From Anaerolineae bacterium (GTDB lineage Bacteria > Chloroflexota > Anaerolineae > Promineifilales > Promineifilaceae), in contig JAHDWL010000012.1 of NCBI GenBank assembly GCA_023384355.1, positions 1 through 64,000 on the forward strand: 64,000 nt of DNA. The letters run 5' to 3'. The position numbers and the translations under genes are program-made. Of this stretch, positions 54,217 through 63,333 are shown piece by piece (positions within the stretch are counted from its first letter, which is position 1; every line of letters begins with the position of its first letter). The notes beneath the pieces are model-generated. The model was not told where the DNA came from. It saw nothing but the letters and a program-made list of their open reading frames with translations, and did no database searches.

Positions 54217-55410
54217 CTATTCTCCGGAAGATGTGAACCCACTTGTTACATAGCGGCGAGCAGTCTCGGCCAGCACCGCGGCACCGGAAGCGAGAACGCT
54301 TTCGTCGATGTCGAATATGCTCGTGTGATGGTGCCGCACCGGCCCTTCGGGGATGGCCGCGCCCAACATGAACATGGCCCCTTTCGCTTTTTGGGTCATG
54401 TAAGCGAAATCCTCCGCGCCCATCGCCGGTCGGGAGCCGACAACCGCCGCCGGGCCGAGCAAGTCACTTGTCACCTGCCGCATCCAGTCGTTCGCCTCCG
54501 GATCATTGACCAACACCGGGTACCCCTTGTCGATGACGAGTTCATAGCTGCCACCCATCAGCTCGCTCATGCGCAACGCATTTTCTACCTCAACCCATAA
54601 CTGCTCCCTGACTTCCGGCAGCATGGAGCGAAGAGTGCCCGAAAGTGCTACCTCGTTAGGTATGACGTTGCTCGCGGAGCCGCCACAGACGCGGCCCAGG
54701 CTGACGACGCAGGGATAGATGGGGTTTATCCGCCGCGAAGGAATGGCGTAGAGCGCGGTCAGGATCGGCGCGAGCATATACAGCGGATCGCTGCCGGTAT
54801 GGGGATAGGCCCCGTGAGCGCCGTCGCCGCGAATTCGCGCCTCGAAGGAGTCGACCGCCGCCAGACTCGGCCCATCATGAAACATGAAATGGCCGGAGGG
54901 TTTGTCGGAAGCTACGTGCAGCGCGATCACCGCGTCAATTCCGTCCAAAGCATGGTCATCGATCATGGCCGTTGCGCCGCTGATATTATTCTCGTCGGCG
55001 GCCTCCTCGGAAGGCTGAAAAAGCAGGCGCACGCGACCCTGCCAGTTTTCTTCGGCGTAACTTTGCCGCAGAAGATGGGCCACTCCCAGTAAAATGGCCG
55101 TGTGCGCGTCATGCCCACAGGCGTGCATAACGCCCGGCCTGGTCGAGCGATAGGGGACGTCGTTCGCCTCGACAATCGGCAGCGCGTCCATGTCGGCCCT
55201 GATGGCGATGAGCGGTCCCGACTCTCCCAGCTCGGCCACAACGCCTGTTTTTCCCACCTGCGTGCGCACCTTGTAGCCGCCGATCTCGGCCAGCGTGTCA
55301 GCCACCAGCGCGGCCGTCTGATACTCCTGGAAGCTCAACTCCGGATTGGCATGAATCGTGCGTCGCAACCGGACGATCTCATCCTGCAACGCGAGTGCTT
55401 TTGTGAGCAT
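54217..55410 (-). CDS. M20 family amidohydrolase (N-acyl amino acid hydrolase type)
   Basis: 397 residues. HACGHDAHTAILLGVAHLL contains the metal His/Asp of the M20D group. The N-terminal LRRTIHANPELSFQEYQTA and the acidic FQPSEEAADENN follow the IAA-amino-acid/hippurate hydrolase pattern, and the C-terminal MGAEDFAYM matches too. It cleaves N-acyl amino acids or peptides. GGAG precedes the ATG. It is downstream of the GyrA-CTD gene by 88 bases and may share the transcript of the carboxylase cluster, but no functional link is evident. Confidence 0.9.
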   Translation of the reverse strand: MLTKALALQDEIVRLRRTIHANPELSFQEYQTAALVADTLAEIGGYKVRTQVGKTGVVAELGESGPLIAIRADMDALPIVEANDVPYRSTRPGVMHACGHDAHTAILLGVAHLLRQSYAEENWQGRVRLLFQPSEEAADENNISGATAMIDDHALDGIDAVIALHVASDKPSGHFMFHDGPSLAAVDSFEARIRGDGAHGAYPHTGSDPLYMLAPILTALYAIPSRRINPIYPCVVSLGRVCGGSASNVIPNEVALSGTLRSMLPEVREQLWVEVENALRMSELMGGSYELVIDKGYPVLVNDPEANDWMRQVTSDLLGPAAVVGSRPAMGAEDFAYMTQKAKGAMFMLGAAIPEGPVRHHHTSIFDIDESVLASGAAVLAETARRYVTSGFTSSGE

Positions 55411-55498
55411 ATTTTGTTTTCTCCTTCAGACTGATCTTGAAATGTCAAAATCCGACCTCGCGCGCCGGTCGATCAACACCGGCGGCGACGCGGCAGCC

Positions 55499-56542
55499 TT
55501 AGAATGAGTTGTGGGGCGATGACGAGGCGACGGTCAGCGCAGTGACTTCATCCGCCCGCAAGGCCATGCACGCCACCCCCTGAACGACGCCCTCTTTCGG
55601 GGGAATCTCATCCGCCGCAAAGCGAATCAGCTTGCCCAGGCGCGAGATCACGAACAATTCATCGCCGGGAGTGACACTCATTGCTCCGACGAGCCTGTCC
55701 GTCTTCATAGCTACCTTGCCGCCCGCGGCCGGAGCCTTGTTGGCCGTAAATCCGCCCATCAGTCGAATAGTCCCCTGACCGTCCTCGCCAATCAGCAAAA
55801 CCCCGCCGGTCTCGCTCACCGTCGTCACCGCCACAGCATCATCCGCCGGGTCAACCCTGATGCCCAAACAGCCCCGGGCTGGCACCTGCGTCTCCAGAAA
55901 CCGGATCGCTTTCCCTTCGCGTGTCGCGATGAACACGTCGCCGCCGCCTGATGACCAGCACGCGGACACCAGAGGGCCGCCTTCCTTGAGGTCGTGGAAG
56001 CTGGTACCGGGGATGAGGTTCTTGCCCAGATAGGCGGCGGGGATGCGCCTGACCCAGCCCCTGCGGCTCAGCAACAAGGCATATTTCCCCCCACCGTCCG
56101 GCAGTGCAGCCACAACCCGCCCATTAGGGCGTAGCGCCAAGGTTTCGCGCAAGTCCTGACCTCTGGCCCGCACGGGGGATTCCGGCAACGTGGCGAGCGC
56201 AAAGCGGAATACCCGGCCATCGTCAGTGAAAATTAACAACGTATCGTCCGCGTCGGCGTGGGCCAGAACTGCGGGCGCGTCATCTTCGGCAGTATCGAGA
56301 TCAAAGACGCCCATACCGCCGCGCCTCTGCCGGCCATACAGGTGCCGCGCCGTGCGCTTGATCATGCCTTTGTGGCTTATCGTGATGATCGCGTTTGTCG
56401 TCGGTGGTTCATCCGGCAGCGCCATTGCCGCGCGGCCGGTCGCCGGAGGTTCCTTGCGCTCCTGCAATTGTTGTTCCAGGCTCTCAATATAAGACACAAT
56501 TTCGGCGGGGATACCGGTTAAATCAGGACGCGACAGACTCAT
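55499..56542 (-). CDS. Free-standing gyrase A C-terminal-domain-like beta-propeller protein
   Basis: 347 residues without the catalytic breakage-reunion domain. After a short helical N-terminus (YIESLEQQLQERK) there are about six blade-like repeats with the GyrA spacing of ISHKGMIKRT, IFTDDGRVFRF, LLSRRGWVRRIP, IATREGKAIRF and VISRLGKLIRF. The GyrA box occurs as QRRGGMG (canonical QRRGGKG). Such a propeller can wrap DNA. The start overlaps the CYTH gene stop by four bases (ATGA), so it is translated with the carboxylase cluster. Its function is unknown. Confidence 0.8.
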   Translation of the reverse strand: MSLSRPDLTGIPAEIVSYIESLEQQLQERKEPPATGRAAMALPDEPPTTNAIITISHKGMIKRTARHLYGRQRRGGMGVFDLDTAEDDAPAVLAHADADDTLLIFTDDGRVFRFALATLPESPVRARGQDLRETLALRPNGRVVAALPDGGGKYALLLSRRGWVRRIPAAYLGKNLIPGTSFHDLKEGGPLVSACWSSGGGDVFIATREGKAIRFLETQVPARGCLGIRVDPADDAVAVTTVSETGGVLLIGEDGQGTIRLMGGFTANKAPAAGGKVAMKTDRLVGAMSVTPGDELFVISRLGKLIRFAADEIPPKEGVVQGVACMALRADEVTALTVASSSPHNSF

Positions 56543-57243
56543 TGCTCGCCTTCCTCCAGGACCTCGCAGATCGGAAGAAGGACGCCGAGATCGACCGGGT
56601 TGGTCTCAAAGTTCTCAAACGTGAGGTCAGCAAACGGCAGGTCAAACGTCCGGCGGCAGAGGTCCATTAAACCGAGATAATTCGCCAGCACCCGCCGCGA
56701 CCAATCCAGCCCCAGCGCGGCCGCCACCGTTTTCAGGCCGTCTTCCGAGCCTTCCAGTTCGACAAAATTTCCGTAGGGTAACTCATCGAGGACTATTTCG
56801 ATATTGCCCCAGCGGTAAGTCTCGCGATACTTTTCGTAGACCTGCATCGGCTGAAGACCCAGCCGTTCGAGGATGAGCGCCATCCGGTCAAAGTCGCCGA
56901 CCTCCAGTTCGATCTCCTCGCGCACTTTGGCCTCGCTGATCGCGTCCTCGGCCGCGGGGCCTTTAAAAGTGAGGCGAACCCGCGCATCCTGCCGCAGCCG
57001 CAGCAACTCCTGCCGCCGCAACAAAGCCTCATCGGGAGTGTCGAATCGCACGTTGCGCTCGAAAACGCGCGGCGCGATTACATCTGCCCCACCCCGGTTT
57101 AGTCGCTCGCGAATCGGCCCAAGGGCAGCCACCAGAAACTTGACCTCAACCTCCAGCAGATCGGTCGACCTGCGTCCCCGAGATGATTGGGCCATAGAGC
57201 CACCGGCGAAGGCCGGCGGGTCGTCGACAGGCCGCTTCGTCAT
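56539..57243 (-). CDS. CYTH domain protein
   Basis: 234 residues. The ExExK tunnel signature is LLEVEVKFLV, followed by conserved RFDTPDEALLRRQELLRLRQ and VRLTFKGP, as in class IV adenylate cyclase and triphosphatases. These enzymes hydrolyse or cyclise triphosphates with two metals. The start overlaps the BCCP stop and the stop overlaps the GyrA-CTD start, both ATGA. The substrate (thiamine triphosphate, tripolyphosphate or ATP) cannot be chosen from sequence. The position inside an acyl-CoA carboxylase cluster is unusual. Confidence 0.82.
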   Translation of the reverse strand: MTKRPVDDPPAFAGGSMAQSSRGRRSTDLLEVEVKFLVAALGPIRERLNRGGADVIAPRVFERNVRFDTPDEALLRRQELLRLRQDARVRLTFKGPAAEDAISEAKVREEIELEVGDFDRMALILERLGLQPMQVYEKYRETYRWGNIEIVLDELPYGNFVELEGSEDGLKTVAAALGLDWSRRVLANYLGLMDLCRRTFDLPFADLTFENFETNPVDLGVLLPICEVLEEGEQ

Positions 57244-57782
57244 GTCGCGGGTTCCTCGTCATCGGTCGGAATCTCTGCGCCGGGCTGGCTGATGCCGATC
57301 AGTTTTTGATCCTTCTCGACGCTTGCCCCGGCGGTAACCATCACGTGAGTTACGACGCCGTCGCATGGCGCGCGCAACTCATTTTCCATCTTCATGGATT
57401 CAAGGATCACCACCTTGTCTCCATTGCGAACCACGTCACCGACCGACACCGGCACGGCCACGATAATCCCCGGCATGGGCGAAGTCACCATTGCCTCGCC
57501 GTTGACCGACACCCCGGTAGAGCGCATATGCTTCAGGCGATAGGCGCGTTCATCCTCCACCTCGACGGCGTACAGCTCGCCCATGATGAGGACGTCCCAG
57601 TAATCTCCTCTCTCCTCGATGACGGCCGAAATCGAGCGGTGGTTCATCAGCAAGGAAGCGACCCCTCCGGACGGCATCCACCGGAAATCGACTTCCTGCG
57701 GCACATCGTTGATCAGAATGCCCCCATCAGGATCGATCTCGATGATATATTCGTTATCCTTTACTTTCGCGATGTATTTCAT
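57240..57782 (-). CDS. accB: Biotin carboxyl carrier protein
   Basis: 180 residues. The C-terminal lipoyl/biotinyl domain has ESMKMENELRAP with the biotinylated Lys in MKM; an N-terminal half (IAKVKDNEYIIEIDPDGGIL) is the linker region seen in carriers of acyl-CoA carboxylases. It accepts CO2 from the biotin carboxylase encoded directly upstream, 21 bases away. A companion carboxyltransferase is the first gene of the cluster. Confidence 0.92.
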   Translation of the reverse strand: MKYIAKVKDNEYIIEIDPDGGILINDVPQEVDFRWMPSGGVASLLMNHRSISAVIEERGDYWDVLIMGELYAVEVEDERAYRLKHMRSTGVSVNGEAMVTSPMPGIIVAVPVSVGDVVRNGDKVVILESMKMENELRAPCDGVVTHVMVTAGASVEKDQKLIGISQPGAEIPTDDEEPAT

Positions 57783-57803
57783 GCCGATCGTTGCCTCGCT
57801 ACA

Positions 57804-59327
57804 CTATCGCCGCAGTCGTTCCCATCGGCTGTACCATTTCCAGTTGCTCGTGTCGCGCGCGCCGGGCGCGACGATTTGCGCCGCGCGCTGGTACTGCTCG
57901 TGCGCCGCCAGGGTGGCCAGCAAGGCTGCCTCCAGCTCGTGCGCCGCTTCCCGGTCATCCATACTGAAACGTTCCTCGACGAACTTGGTGTCAAATTGTC
58001 CCGACATGAAACGGTGACTGTCCATCATGTGCTGGTGGAACGGGATATTGGTCTTGACCCCCAGCACCCGGTATTCCGCCAACGCCCGGCGCATACGCAG
58101 AACGGCCTCGGCACGAGACTCACCATAGCAGATGAGCTTGCTGATCATCGAATCGTAATATGGCGTGATCTCATTGCCGACGTAAACGCCTGTGTCGACG
58201 CGCACCCCCGGCCCGGTCGGCAGATGTGAGGCGGTGATGGTGCCGGTCGACGGCAAATAATTATTGTAGGGGTCCTCAGCATTGATGCGACATTCGATCG
58301 CCCAGCCCTTGACCCGGACATCCTCCTGCCGCAGGCGCAGGCGACGACCCCGAGCTATGCGAAGCTGCTCCTGGACGATATCGATGCCGGTCACCAGTTC
58401 CGTCACCGGATGCTCGACCTGCACGCGGGTGTTCATCTCCAGGAAATAAAAATTCTTGTCACGATCGAGCAGGAATTCGATGGTTCCTGCGTTGACATAA
58501 TTCACCGCCTTCGCGGCGGCCACCGCCACCTCCCCCATCCGGCGGCGCAAATCAGCGTCAACCACAAACGATGGCGCTTCCTCAATGAGCTTTTGATGCC
58601 GCCGCTGGAGCGAACACTCGCGCTCACCGAGATACAGGGTGTTGCCATGACTGTCGGCCAATAACTGAATCTCAATATGGCGCGCGTCGGTGATCATCTT
58701 CTCGATGTAGACGGTGTCGTCGCCAAAGGCGGCCTTGGCCTCGCGTCGGGCACTCGCAAAAGCGTCGGCCAGCTCATCGGCGTGCCGAACGGGGCGCATG
58801 CCTTTCCCACCGCCGCCGGCGGCCGCCTTTACCAGTACCGGGAAGCCCATGCGCACGGCCGCCGCCATCATTTCCTCATCCGATTGACCCGGCTCCGTCC
58901 CCGGAACCACCGGCACGCCGGCAGCCATTACCGTGGTTCGTGCCATGAGCTTGTCGCCCATGATCCCAATGGCGCGCGCCGGCGGACCAACGAACACGAT
59001 CCCGGCATCAACACACGCCTGCGCAAAGGCCTCCCGCTCGGCAAGAAAACCATAGCCGGGGTGAATCGCTTCAGCGCCTGAGCGACGAGCCACCTCCAGC
59101 AACTTCTCCATGACGAGATAGCTCTCTCGCGCAGGGGACGGCCCGATGTGATAGGCCTCGTCAGCAAAGCGGACGTGAGGCGCGTTGCGGTCGGCGTCCG
59201 AATACACCGCAACCGTCGCGATGCCCAGCTCGCGCGCGGCGCGCAAGATGCGCATGGCAATTTCGCCCCGATTGGCGATGAGCAGCTTGTCAAATTTTTT
59301 CACCAGGAGACCGTCTTCTCTAAGCAT
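57804..59327 (-). CDS. accC: Biotin carboxylase subunit of acyl-CoA carboxylase
   Basis: A 507-residue ATP-grasp enzyme carboxylating the biotin of BCCP. Landmarks are KLLIANRGEIAMRILRAARE, KAAAGGGGKGMR (ATP loop), EMNTRVQVEHPVTE and ECRINAEDP. AGGAG lies six bases before ATG 59327. It lies 18 bases after the carboxyltransferase gene on the same strand. The cluster order is carboxyltransferase, carboxylase, carrier. Confidence 0.95.
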   Translation of the reverse strand: MLREDGLLVKKFDKLLIANRGEIAMRILRAARELGIATVAVYSDADRNAPHVRFADEAYHIGPSPARESYLVMEKLLEVARRSGAEAIHPGYGFLAEREAFAQACVDAGIVFVGPPARAIGIMGDKLMARTTVMAAGVPVVPGTEPGQSDEEMMAAAVRMGFPVLVKAAAGGGGKGMRPVRHADELADAFASARREAKAAFGDDTVYIEKMITDARHIEIQLLADSHGNTLYLGERECSLQRRHQKLIEEAPSFVVDADLRRRMGEVAVAAAKAVNYVNAGTIEFLLDRDKNFYFLEMNTRVQVEHPVTELVTGIDIVQEQLRIARGRRLRLRQEDVRVKGWAIECRINAEDPYNNYLPSTGTITASHLPTGPGVRVDTGVYVGNEITPYYDSMISKLICYGESRAEAVLRMRRALAEYRVLGVKTNIPFHQHMMDSHRFMSGQFDTKFVEERFSMDDREAAHELEAALLATLAAHEQYQRAAQIVAPGARDTSNWKWYSRWERLRR

Positions 59328-59344
59328 TGCGCGCTCCTGTCAAC

Positions 59345-60889
59345 CTATAGGGGCATGTTGCCATGCTTCTTGGGCGGGTTCTGATCCCGTTTGTTTTGCA
59401 GCATATTCAGGGCGTTGATCAGCCGCGGCCGGGTTTCGCTCGGCTCGATCACGTCGTCGACATAGCCTCGTTGGGCGGCGATATAGGGATTGGCCAGGTG
59501 TTCGCGATATTCGGCCGCCAGCTCGCTCCGTTTGGCTTCGGGCTGCTCTGCCTCGCTGATCTCACGCCGGTAGATGATGTTAACCGCCCCCTCCGGCCCC
59601 ATGACCGCGATCTCGGCCGTCGGCCAGGCCACGTTGAAATCGGAGCGGATGTGTTTGCTGTTCATGACACAATACGCGCCGCCATAAGCCTTGCGCGTGA
59701 TGACGGTCAGCTTCGGGACGGTGGCCTCGCAAAAAGCGTAGAGCAGCTTGGCTCCGTGGCGGATGATGCCGCCGTGTTCCTGATTGATTCCGGGCAAGAA
59801 GCCGGGCACATCCTCAAACACGATGAGAGGAATATTGAAGCAATCGCAAAAACGAACAAACCGCGCCGCCTTCTCGCTGGCGGCGATATCAAGAACCCCG
59901 GCCAGCACCATCGGCTGGTTGGCCACAATGCCCACACTATAGCCTCCCAGGCGGGCAAAGCCGACGACAATGTTCTGGGCATAATGCTGTTGGATTTCGT
60001 AGAATCTCCCCTCATCGACGATCAGGTTGATGACATCCCGAATATCGTAGGGCTTGTTGGGGTTGTCGGGGACGATCTCGTTGAGCTTCTCCTCAGTCCG
60101 CAAATTGTCGTCGGAACCAGCCTTGAACGGCGCGTCCTCCATGTTATTGGAGGGCAAATAACTCATCATCTCCCTGATCAAAAAGAGGCAATCTTCCTCT
60201 GACTCGGCCGCCATGTGAGCGACGCCGCTGATGGTGTTGTGAGTCATGGCGCCGCCGAGTTCCTCAAAGGTCACATCCTCGCCGGTCACGGCCTTCACCA
60301 CGTCCGGCCCGGTGATGAACATGTGGCTGCTGTTCTTGACCATGAAGATGAAGTCAGTCAGGGCCGGCGAATAGACCGCCCCGCCGGCGCATGGCCCCAT
60401 GATCACGCTGATCTGGGGAATGACGCCGGACGCCAGGGTATTGCGCAGGAATACATCCGCGTATCCCGCCAGGCTGACCACGCCCTCCTGGATTCGCGCC
60501 CCACCGGAATCGTTGATGCCAACGATCGGCGCGCCGTTGCGCATGGCCATTTCCATTACCTTGCAGATCTTCTCCGCGTGAACCCCGCTCAGGCTGCCGC
60601 CGAAGACGGTAAAATCCTGGCTGAACACATAGACGAGACGGCCGTCGATCGTGCCCCAGCCCGTCACCACGCTGTCACCGAGGATCTTTTTCTTCTCCAT
60701 CCCGAAGTTTGACTCGCGGTGAACCATCAACGCGTCTATCTCCCGGAACGAACCGTTATCCAGCAAGACCTCAATCCGCTCGCGAGCGGACAACTTGCCC
60801 TTGGCCTTGCGGGCCGCCATTTTATCCTCGCCGCCGCCGGCGTGAGCCTGTTGTTTCAGTTGTCGCAGGTGTTCAATTTTGGGGTTCAT
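59345..60889 (-). CDS. Acyl-CoA carboxylase beta subunit (propionyl/methylmalonyl-CoA type)
   Basis: A 514-residue carboxyltransferase fusing the beta and alpha halves of the acetyl-CoA enzyme. [19 protein letters not shown] opens the family; [31 protein letters not shown] and [18 protein letters not shown] are acyl-CoA and biotin sites. The start at 60889 begins [12 protein letters not shown]; the frame extends 66 codons further without family similarity. Substrate is probably propionyl- or acetyl-CoA. It heads the cluster. Confidence 0.92.
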   Translation of the reverse strand: MNPKIEHLRQLKQQAHAGGGEDKMAARKAKGKLSARERIEVLLDNGSFREIDALMVHRESNFGMEKKKILGDSVVTGWGTIDGRLVYVFSQDFTVFGGSLSGVHAEKICKVMEMAMRNGAPIVGINDSGGARIQEGVVSLAGYADVFLRNTLASGVIPQISVIMGPCAGGAVYSPALTDFIFMVKNSSHMFITGPDVVKAVTGEDVTFEELGGAMTHNTISGVAHMAAESEEDCLFLIREMMSYLPSNNMEDAPFKAGSDDNLRTEEKLNEIVPDNPNKPYDIRDVINLIVDEGRFYEIQQHYAQNIVVGFARLGGYSVGIVANQPMVLAGVLDIAASEKAARFVRFCDCFNIPLIVFEDVPGFLPGINQEHGGIIRHGAKLLYAFCEATVPKLTVITRKAYGGAYCVMNSKHIRSDFNVAWPTAEIAVMGPEGAVNIIYRREISEAEQPEAKRSELAAEYREHLANPYIAAQRGYVDDVIEPSETRPRLINALNMLQNKRDQNPPKKHGNMPL

Positions 60890-61153
60890 AGGTGTCCGGC
60901 TGAGCGCCCTCCGTTGATAACGATTGAAAGAAAATGCGAACCGATGGCCGCCATAATGCCCGTCCTGAAAAGCTGGGTGCGCTGTTCCCTGACCCGGCGC
61001 GCGAAGCCAACGGCCAGGAAAGTTGCGACGACACTCACATGTGCGGCCATTATATGCGATGGACATGGGCCTTCCAAATGGGCGCACAACCTATTTACCG
61101 TCTCCATGGCCGGCACGCTTGCCGCCGGCCGCGAAAACAGCTACCTTTTGGGC

Positions 61154-62128
61154 ATGAGCCACGAGACTAGGCCGGATTGGGATTCGGCATGGCAGGGAAT
61201 GGAACCGCGGCAATCCCGACCGCGCCGCGGGATATTCTTCATCGCACTCGCCGCGGCGTTGTTCCTTCTTTTCGGCGTGTGCGCGCTCGCCTATTTTGCC
61301 CTGCAGCAGAGCGCGCCGGATGAGCCGGGATTATCGCTGCCGGCTGAGGTGACGGATACAGCGGCGGCCGAGGCCACAGCAATATCGGGGAACGCGATAA
61401 CACCGGAGAGTGACAATCCAGCCATTGCTCCAACCGTCACCCTGCCCGGAGGGGACGCGGCGCCGGCCGATCCGTCGGCCGCGGCCGACGTCGTGGCCCA
61501 AAGGGTCACCGCTCCACCAACCATCGACGGCAACACTGCCGATTGGGCCGGGTTGGCCGTCTATTCCTCGCCCCACATCGTCTTCACCAGCGACACATGG
61601 GACGGCAGCGACGACGTGGCCGCATCCTGGCAGGTAAGTTGGGACGACAATTACCTCTATTTCATCGCCAGCGTAGCCGACGACATCCACGCCCAGAACC
61701 AGTCCGGCAACCAGACCTTTCGCGGGGACAGCATCGAATTGCAGATCGACGCCGGTCAATCGAGCGCCTTCAGCTCATCAATAAGCCCTGACGATTTCCA
61801 GATCACCCTGTCGCCGGGCGATTTCGCCGGCCTGCCACCTTCAGCCTTCCGCTTTCAGGGGACCCCGGACGGGTCAATGCTGGACGCCGCGACGCCCCAC
61901 GGCATCATGGTGGCCGCCACACCAAGCAGCGCCGGCTACCTGCTGGAAGCGGCTATCCCCTGGCGCGATATTGGCCTGACGCCGGCTGCCGGGCTTGTGT
62001 TAGGGTTAGCGGTTAACATCAACGACAACGACCATCCCGGAACGGCAATCCAGGAGATGATGAAATCCAGTTCGCCCAACCGCCGCTTCGGCGACCCGAC
62101 CAGCTGGGGGACGTTGACCCTTCAATAA
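61154..62128 (+). CDS. Membrane-anchored CBM9-like carbohydrate-binding protein
   Basis: 324 residues. A cytoplasmic start (MSHETRPDWDSAWQGMEPRQ) leads to one membrane helix (IFFIALAAALFLLFGVCALAY, about residues 28-48), an Ala/Pro/Asp-rich spacer, and from about residue 120 a CBM9-like beta-sandwich (PTIDGNTADWAG, DDNYLYFIASVADDIH, GDSIELQIDAG, IPWRDIGL). Domains of this kind bind sugars or occur in sensors and xylanases. A long upstream extension of the frame is ignored because the conserved part begins here. It is divergent from the carboxylase cluster. Confidence 0.78.
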   Translation: MSHETRPDWDSAWQGMEPRQSRPRRGIFFIALAAALFLLFGVCALAYFALQQSAPDEPGLSLPAEVTDTAAAEATAISGNAITPESDNPAIAPTVTLPGGDAAPADPSAAADVVAQRVTAPPTIDGNTADWAGLAVYSSPHIVFTSDTWDGSDDVAASWQVSWDDNYLYFIASVADDIHAQNQSGNQTFRGDSIELQIDAGQSSAFSSSISPDDFQITLSPGDFAGLPPSAFRFQGTPDGSMLDAATPHGIMVAATPSSAGYLLEAAIPWRDIGLTPAAGLVLGLAVNINDNDHPGTAIQEMMKSSSPNRRFGDPTSWGTLTLQ

Positions 62129-62239
62129 GGACGTCCTTCCCGCGCCAAGTTAAGTAATTGTGACAACTTTAGCGCTTCTAACGCTTCTCCAACGGTCGGA
62201 GAGTACGATCGGTTGAGTTCAGAAAAGGAGTAAACGATT

Positions 62240-62641
62240 GTGGCTCTAAAAGTTCAAAAAACAGACGCTGAGTGGCGCGCCGAGTTGACCCCCGAGCAGT
62301 ATCACATCATGCGCGAGAAAGGGACTGAGCGCGCGTTCACCGGCGCGCTGTATTACAACAAGGACAAGGGGATTTATTCCTGTGCCGGTTGCGGCGCGGA
62401 GCTGTTCAGCTCGGAGCAAAAGTTTGATTCCGGTTGTGGCTGGCCCAGCTTTTGGGCGCCGCTTATTGATAACAATATCGAGGAACAGGTTGACCGCAGC
62501 TTCTACATGGTGCGGACAGAGGTGCATTGCGCCAATTGCGGCTCTCACCTCGGCCACGTATTCGACGATGGCCCGCAGCCGACCGGATTGCGTTACTGCA
62601 TCAACTCAGCCTCGCTGGGTTTTCAAAAGGACAATGAATAA
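62240..62641 (+). CDS. msrB: Peptide-methionine (R)-S-oxide reductase MsrB
   Basis: 133 residues. The two CxxC pairs (CAGC and CANC) bind zinc and [11 protein letters not shown] holds the catalytic Cys. It repairs methionine-R-sulfoxide in proteins. The start is GTG 62240 with AAAGGAG nine bases upstream. It is a single gene, followed by a hairpin shared with the convergent GNAT gene. Confidence 0.95.
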   Translation: MALKVQKTDAEWRAELTPEQYHIMREKGTERAFTGALYYNKDKGIYSCAGCGAELFSSEQKFDSGCGWPSFWAPLIDNNIEEQVDRSFYMVRTEVHCANCGSHLGHVFDDGPQPTGLRYCINSASLGFQKDNE

Positions 62642-62642
62642 C

Positions 62643-62674
62643 AAAAACACGGCTGCCGATATGGCAGCCGTGTT
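62643..62674 (-). terminator. Terminator between msrB and the GNAT gene
   Basis: AACACGGCTGCC and GGCAGCCGTGTT pair perfectly over 12 bp around a GATAT loop. A U-run (TTTTT) follows only on the minus strand, so it ends the GNAT transcript; it may act bidirectionally for msrB. Confidence 0.85.
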
Positions 62675-62700
62675 GCATATTCAGCGTTGTCCGCCGTTCC

Positions 62701-63204
62701 TTAAGAGCCGGTTTCCTCGTTCGAATCGGCCGATTCAAAAAACAGTTTCATGACCTTTTCGCCGTCATGAATTTCCCCCGTATGGACAAAACCCAGTCGG
62801 GTATAGAACGGCTCCGGGTTTCCCTCTTCCGGGACGTAGCTGACCATCAGCTCCGTCGCTCCGGGCAAGGCGCGAACGTAATCGATGAGGAGTTTGGCCG
62901 CCCGCTCGCCGAAGCCTAACCCCTGATAACGGCCGTCAATCATGAGCCGCCAGAGGAAATAGTCTGTCGTCTCCGGATCGTCGTAAAGCATCAGGAAGCC
63001 GACCGGTGTGTCATCGGCGTAGATTGCCCTAAACCACGCCTTTTCCTCGTAATGCGCCTCGGCGATCGATGTGGCATTGGTGGCGACAAATTTCTCTTGT
63101 CCCGGTTTCACCCTGAGCCGAAGAATTTCGCCGAGATTGTCTTTTGTCACCTCGCGCAAGCTGACAACCGCATCTTCCGTGAGTTGAATATTCTTTTCGC
63201 TCAT
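62701..63204 (-). CDS. GNAT family N-acetyltransferase
   Basis: About 167 residues from ATG 63204; the frame extends 12 codons upstream. VSLREVTKDNLGEILRLRVK and LMIDGRYQGLGFGERAAKLLI (acetyl-CoA loop Q/RxGxG) mark a GNAT of the spermidine/diamine type, and the FYTRLGFVHTGEIHDGEKVM end is typical of that group. The substrate is unproven. It ends at the shared terminator and is divergent from the CAP-domain gene. Confidence 0.85.
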   Translation of the reverse strand: MSEKNIQLTEDAVVSLREVTKDNLGEILRLRVKPGQEKFVATNATSIAEAHYEEKAWFRAIYADDTPVGFLMLYDDPETTDYFLWRLMIDGRYQGLGFGERAAKLLIDYVRALPGATELMVSYVPEEGNPEPFYTRLGFVHTGEIHDGEKVMKLFFESADSNEETGS

Positions 63205-63294
63205 ATGCCATGACAATATCGCAATCGCCCGTCCGTGCAAGAGTGATCACGCAGGAAAAAGCGTTTGACCACTGGAGAAATGGATAAATGTCGC

Positions 63295-63323
63295 TTGTCA
63301 TTGACCTCCATCTGGCCTATATT
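63295..63323 (+). promoter_or_regulatory. Promoter of the CAP/LysM gene
   Basis: TTGTCA (63295-63300), a 17-base spacer and TATATT (63318-63323). The predicted start near 63330 is about four bases before ATG 63334, so the message would be almost leaderless unless ATG 63346 is used. Confidence 0.5.
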
Positions 63324-63333
63324 CAAAGGTCGT

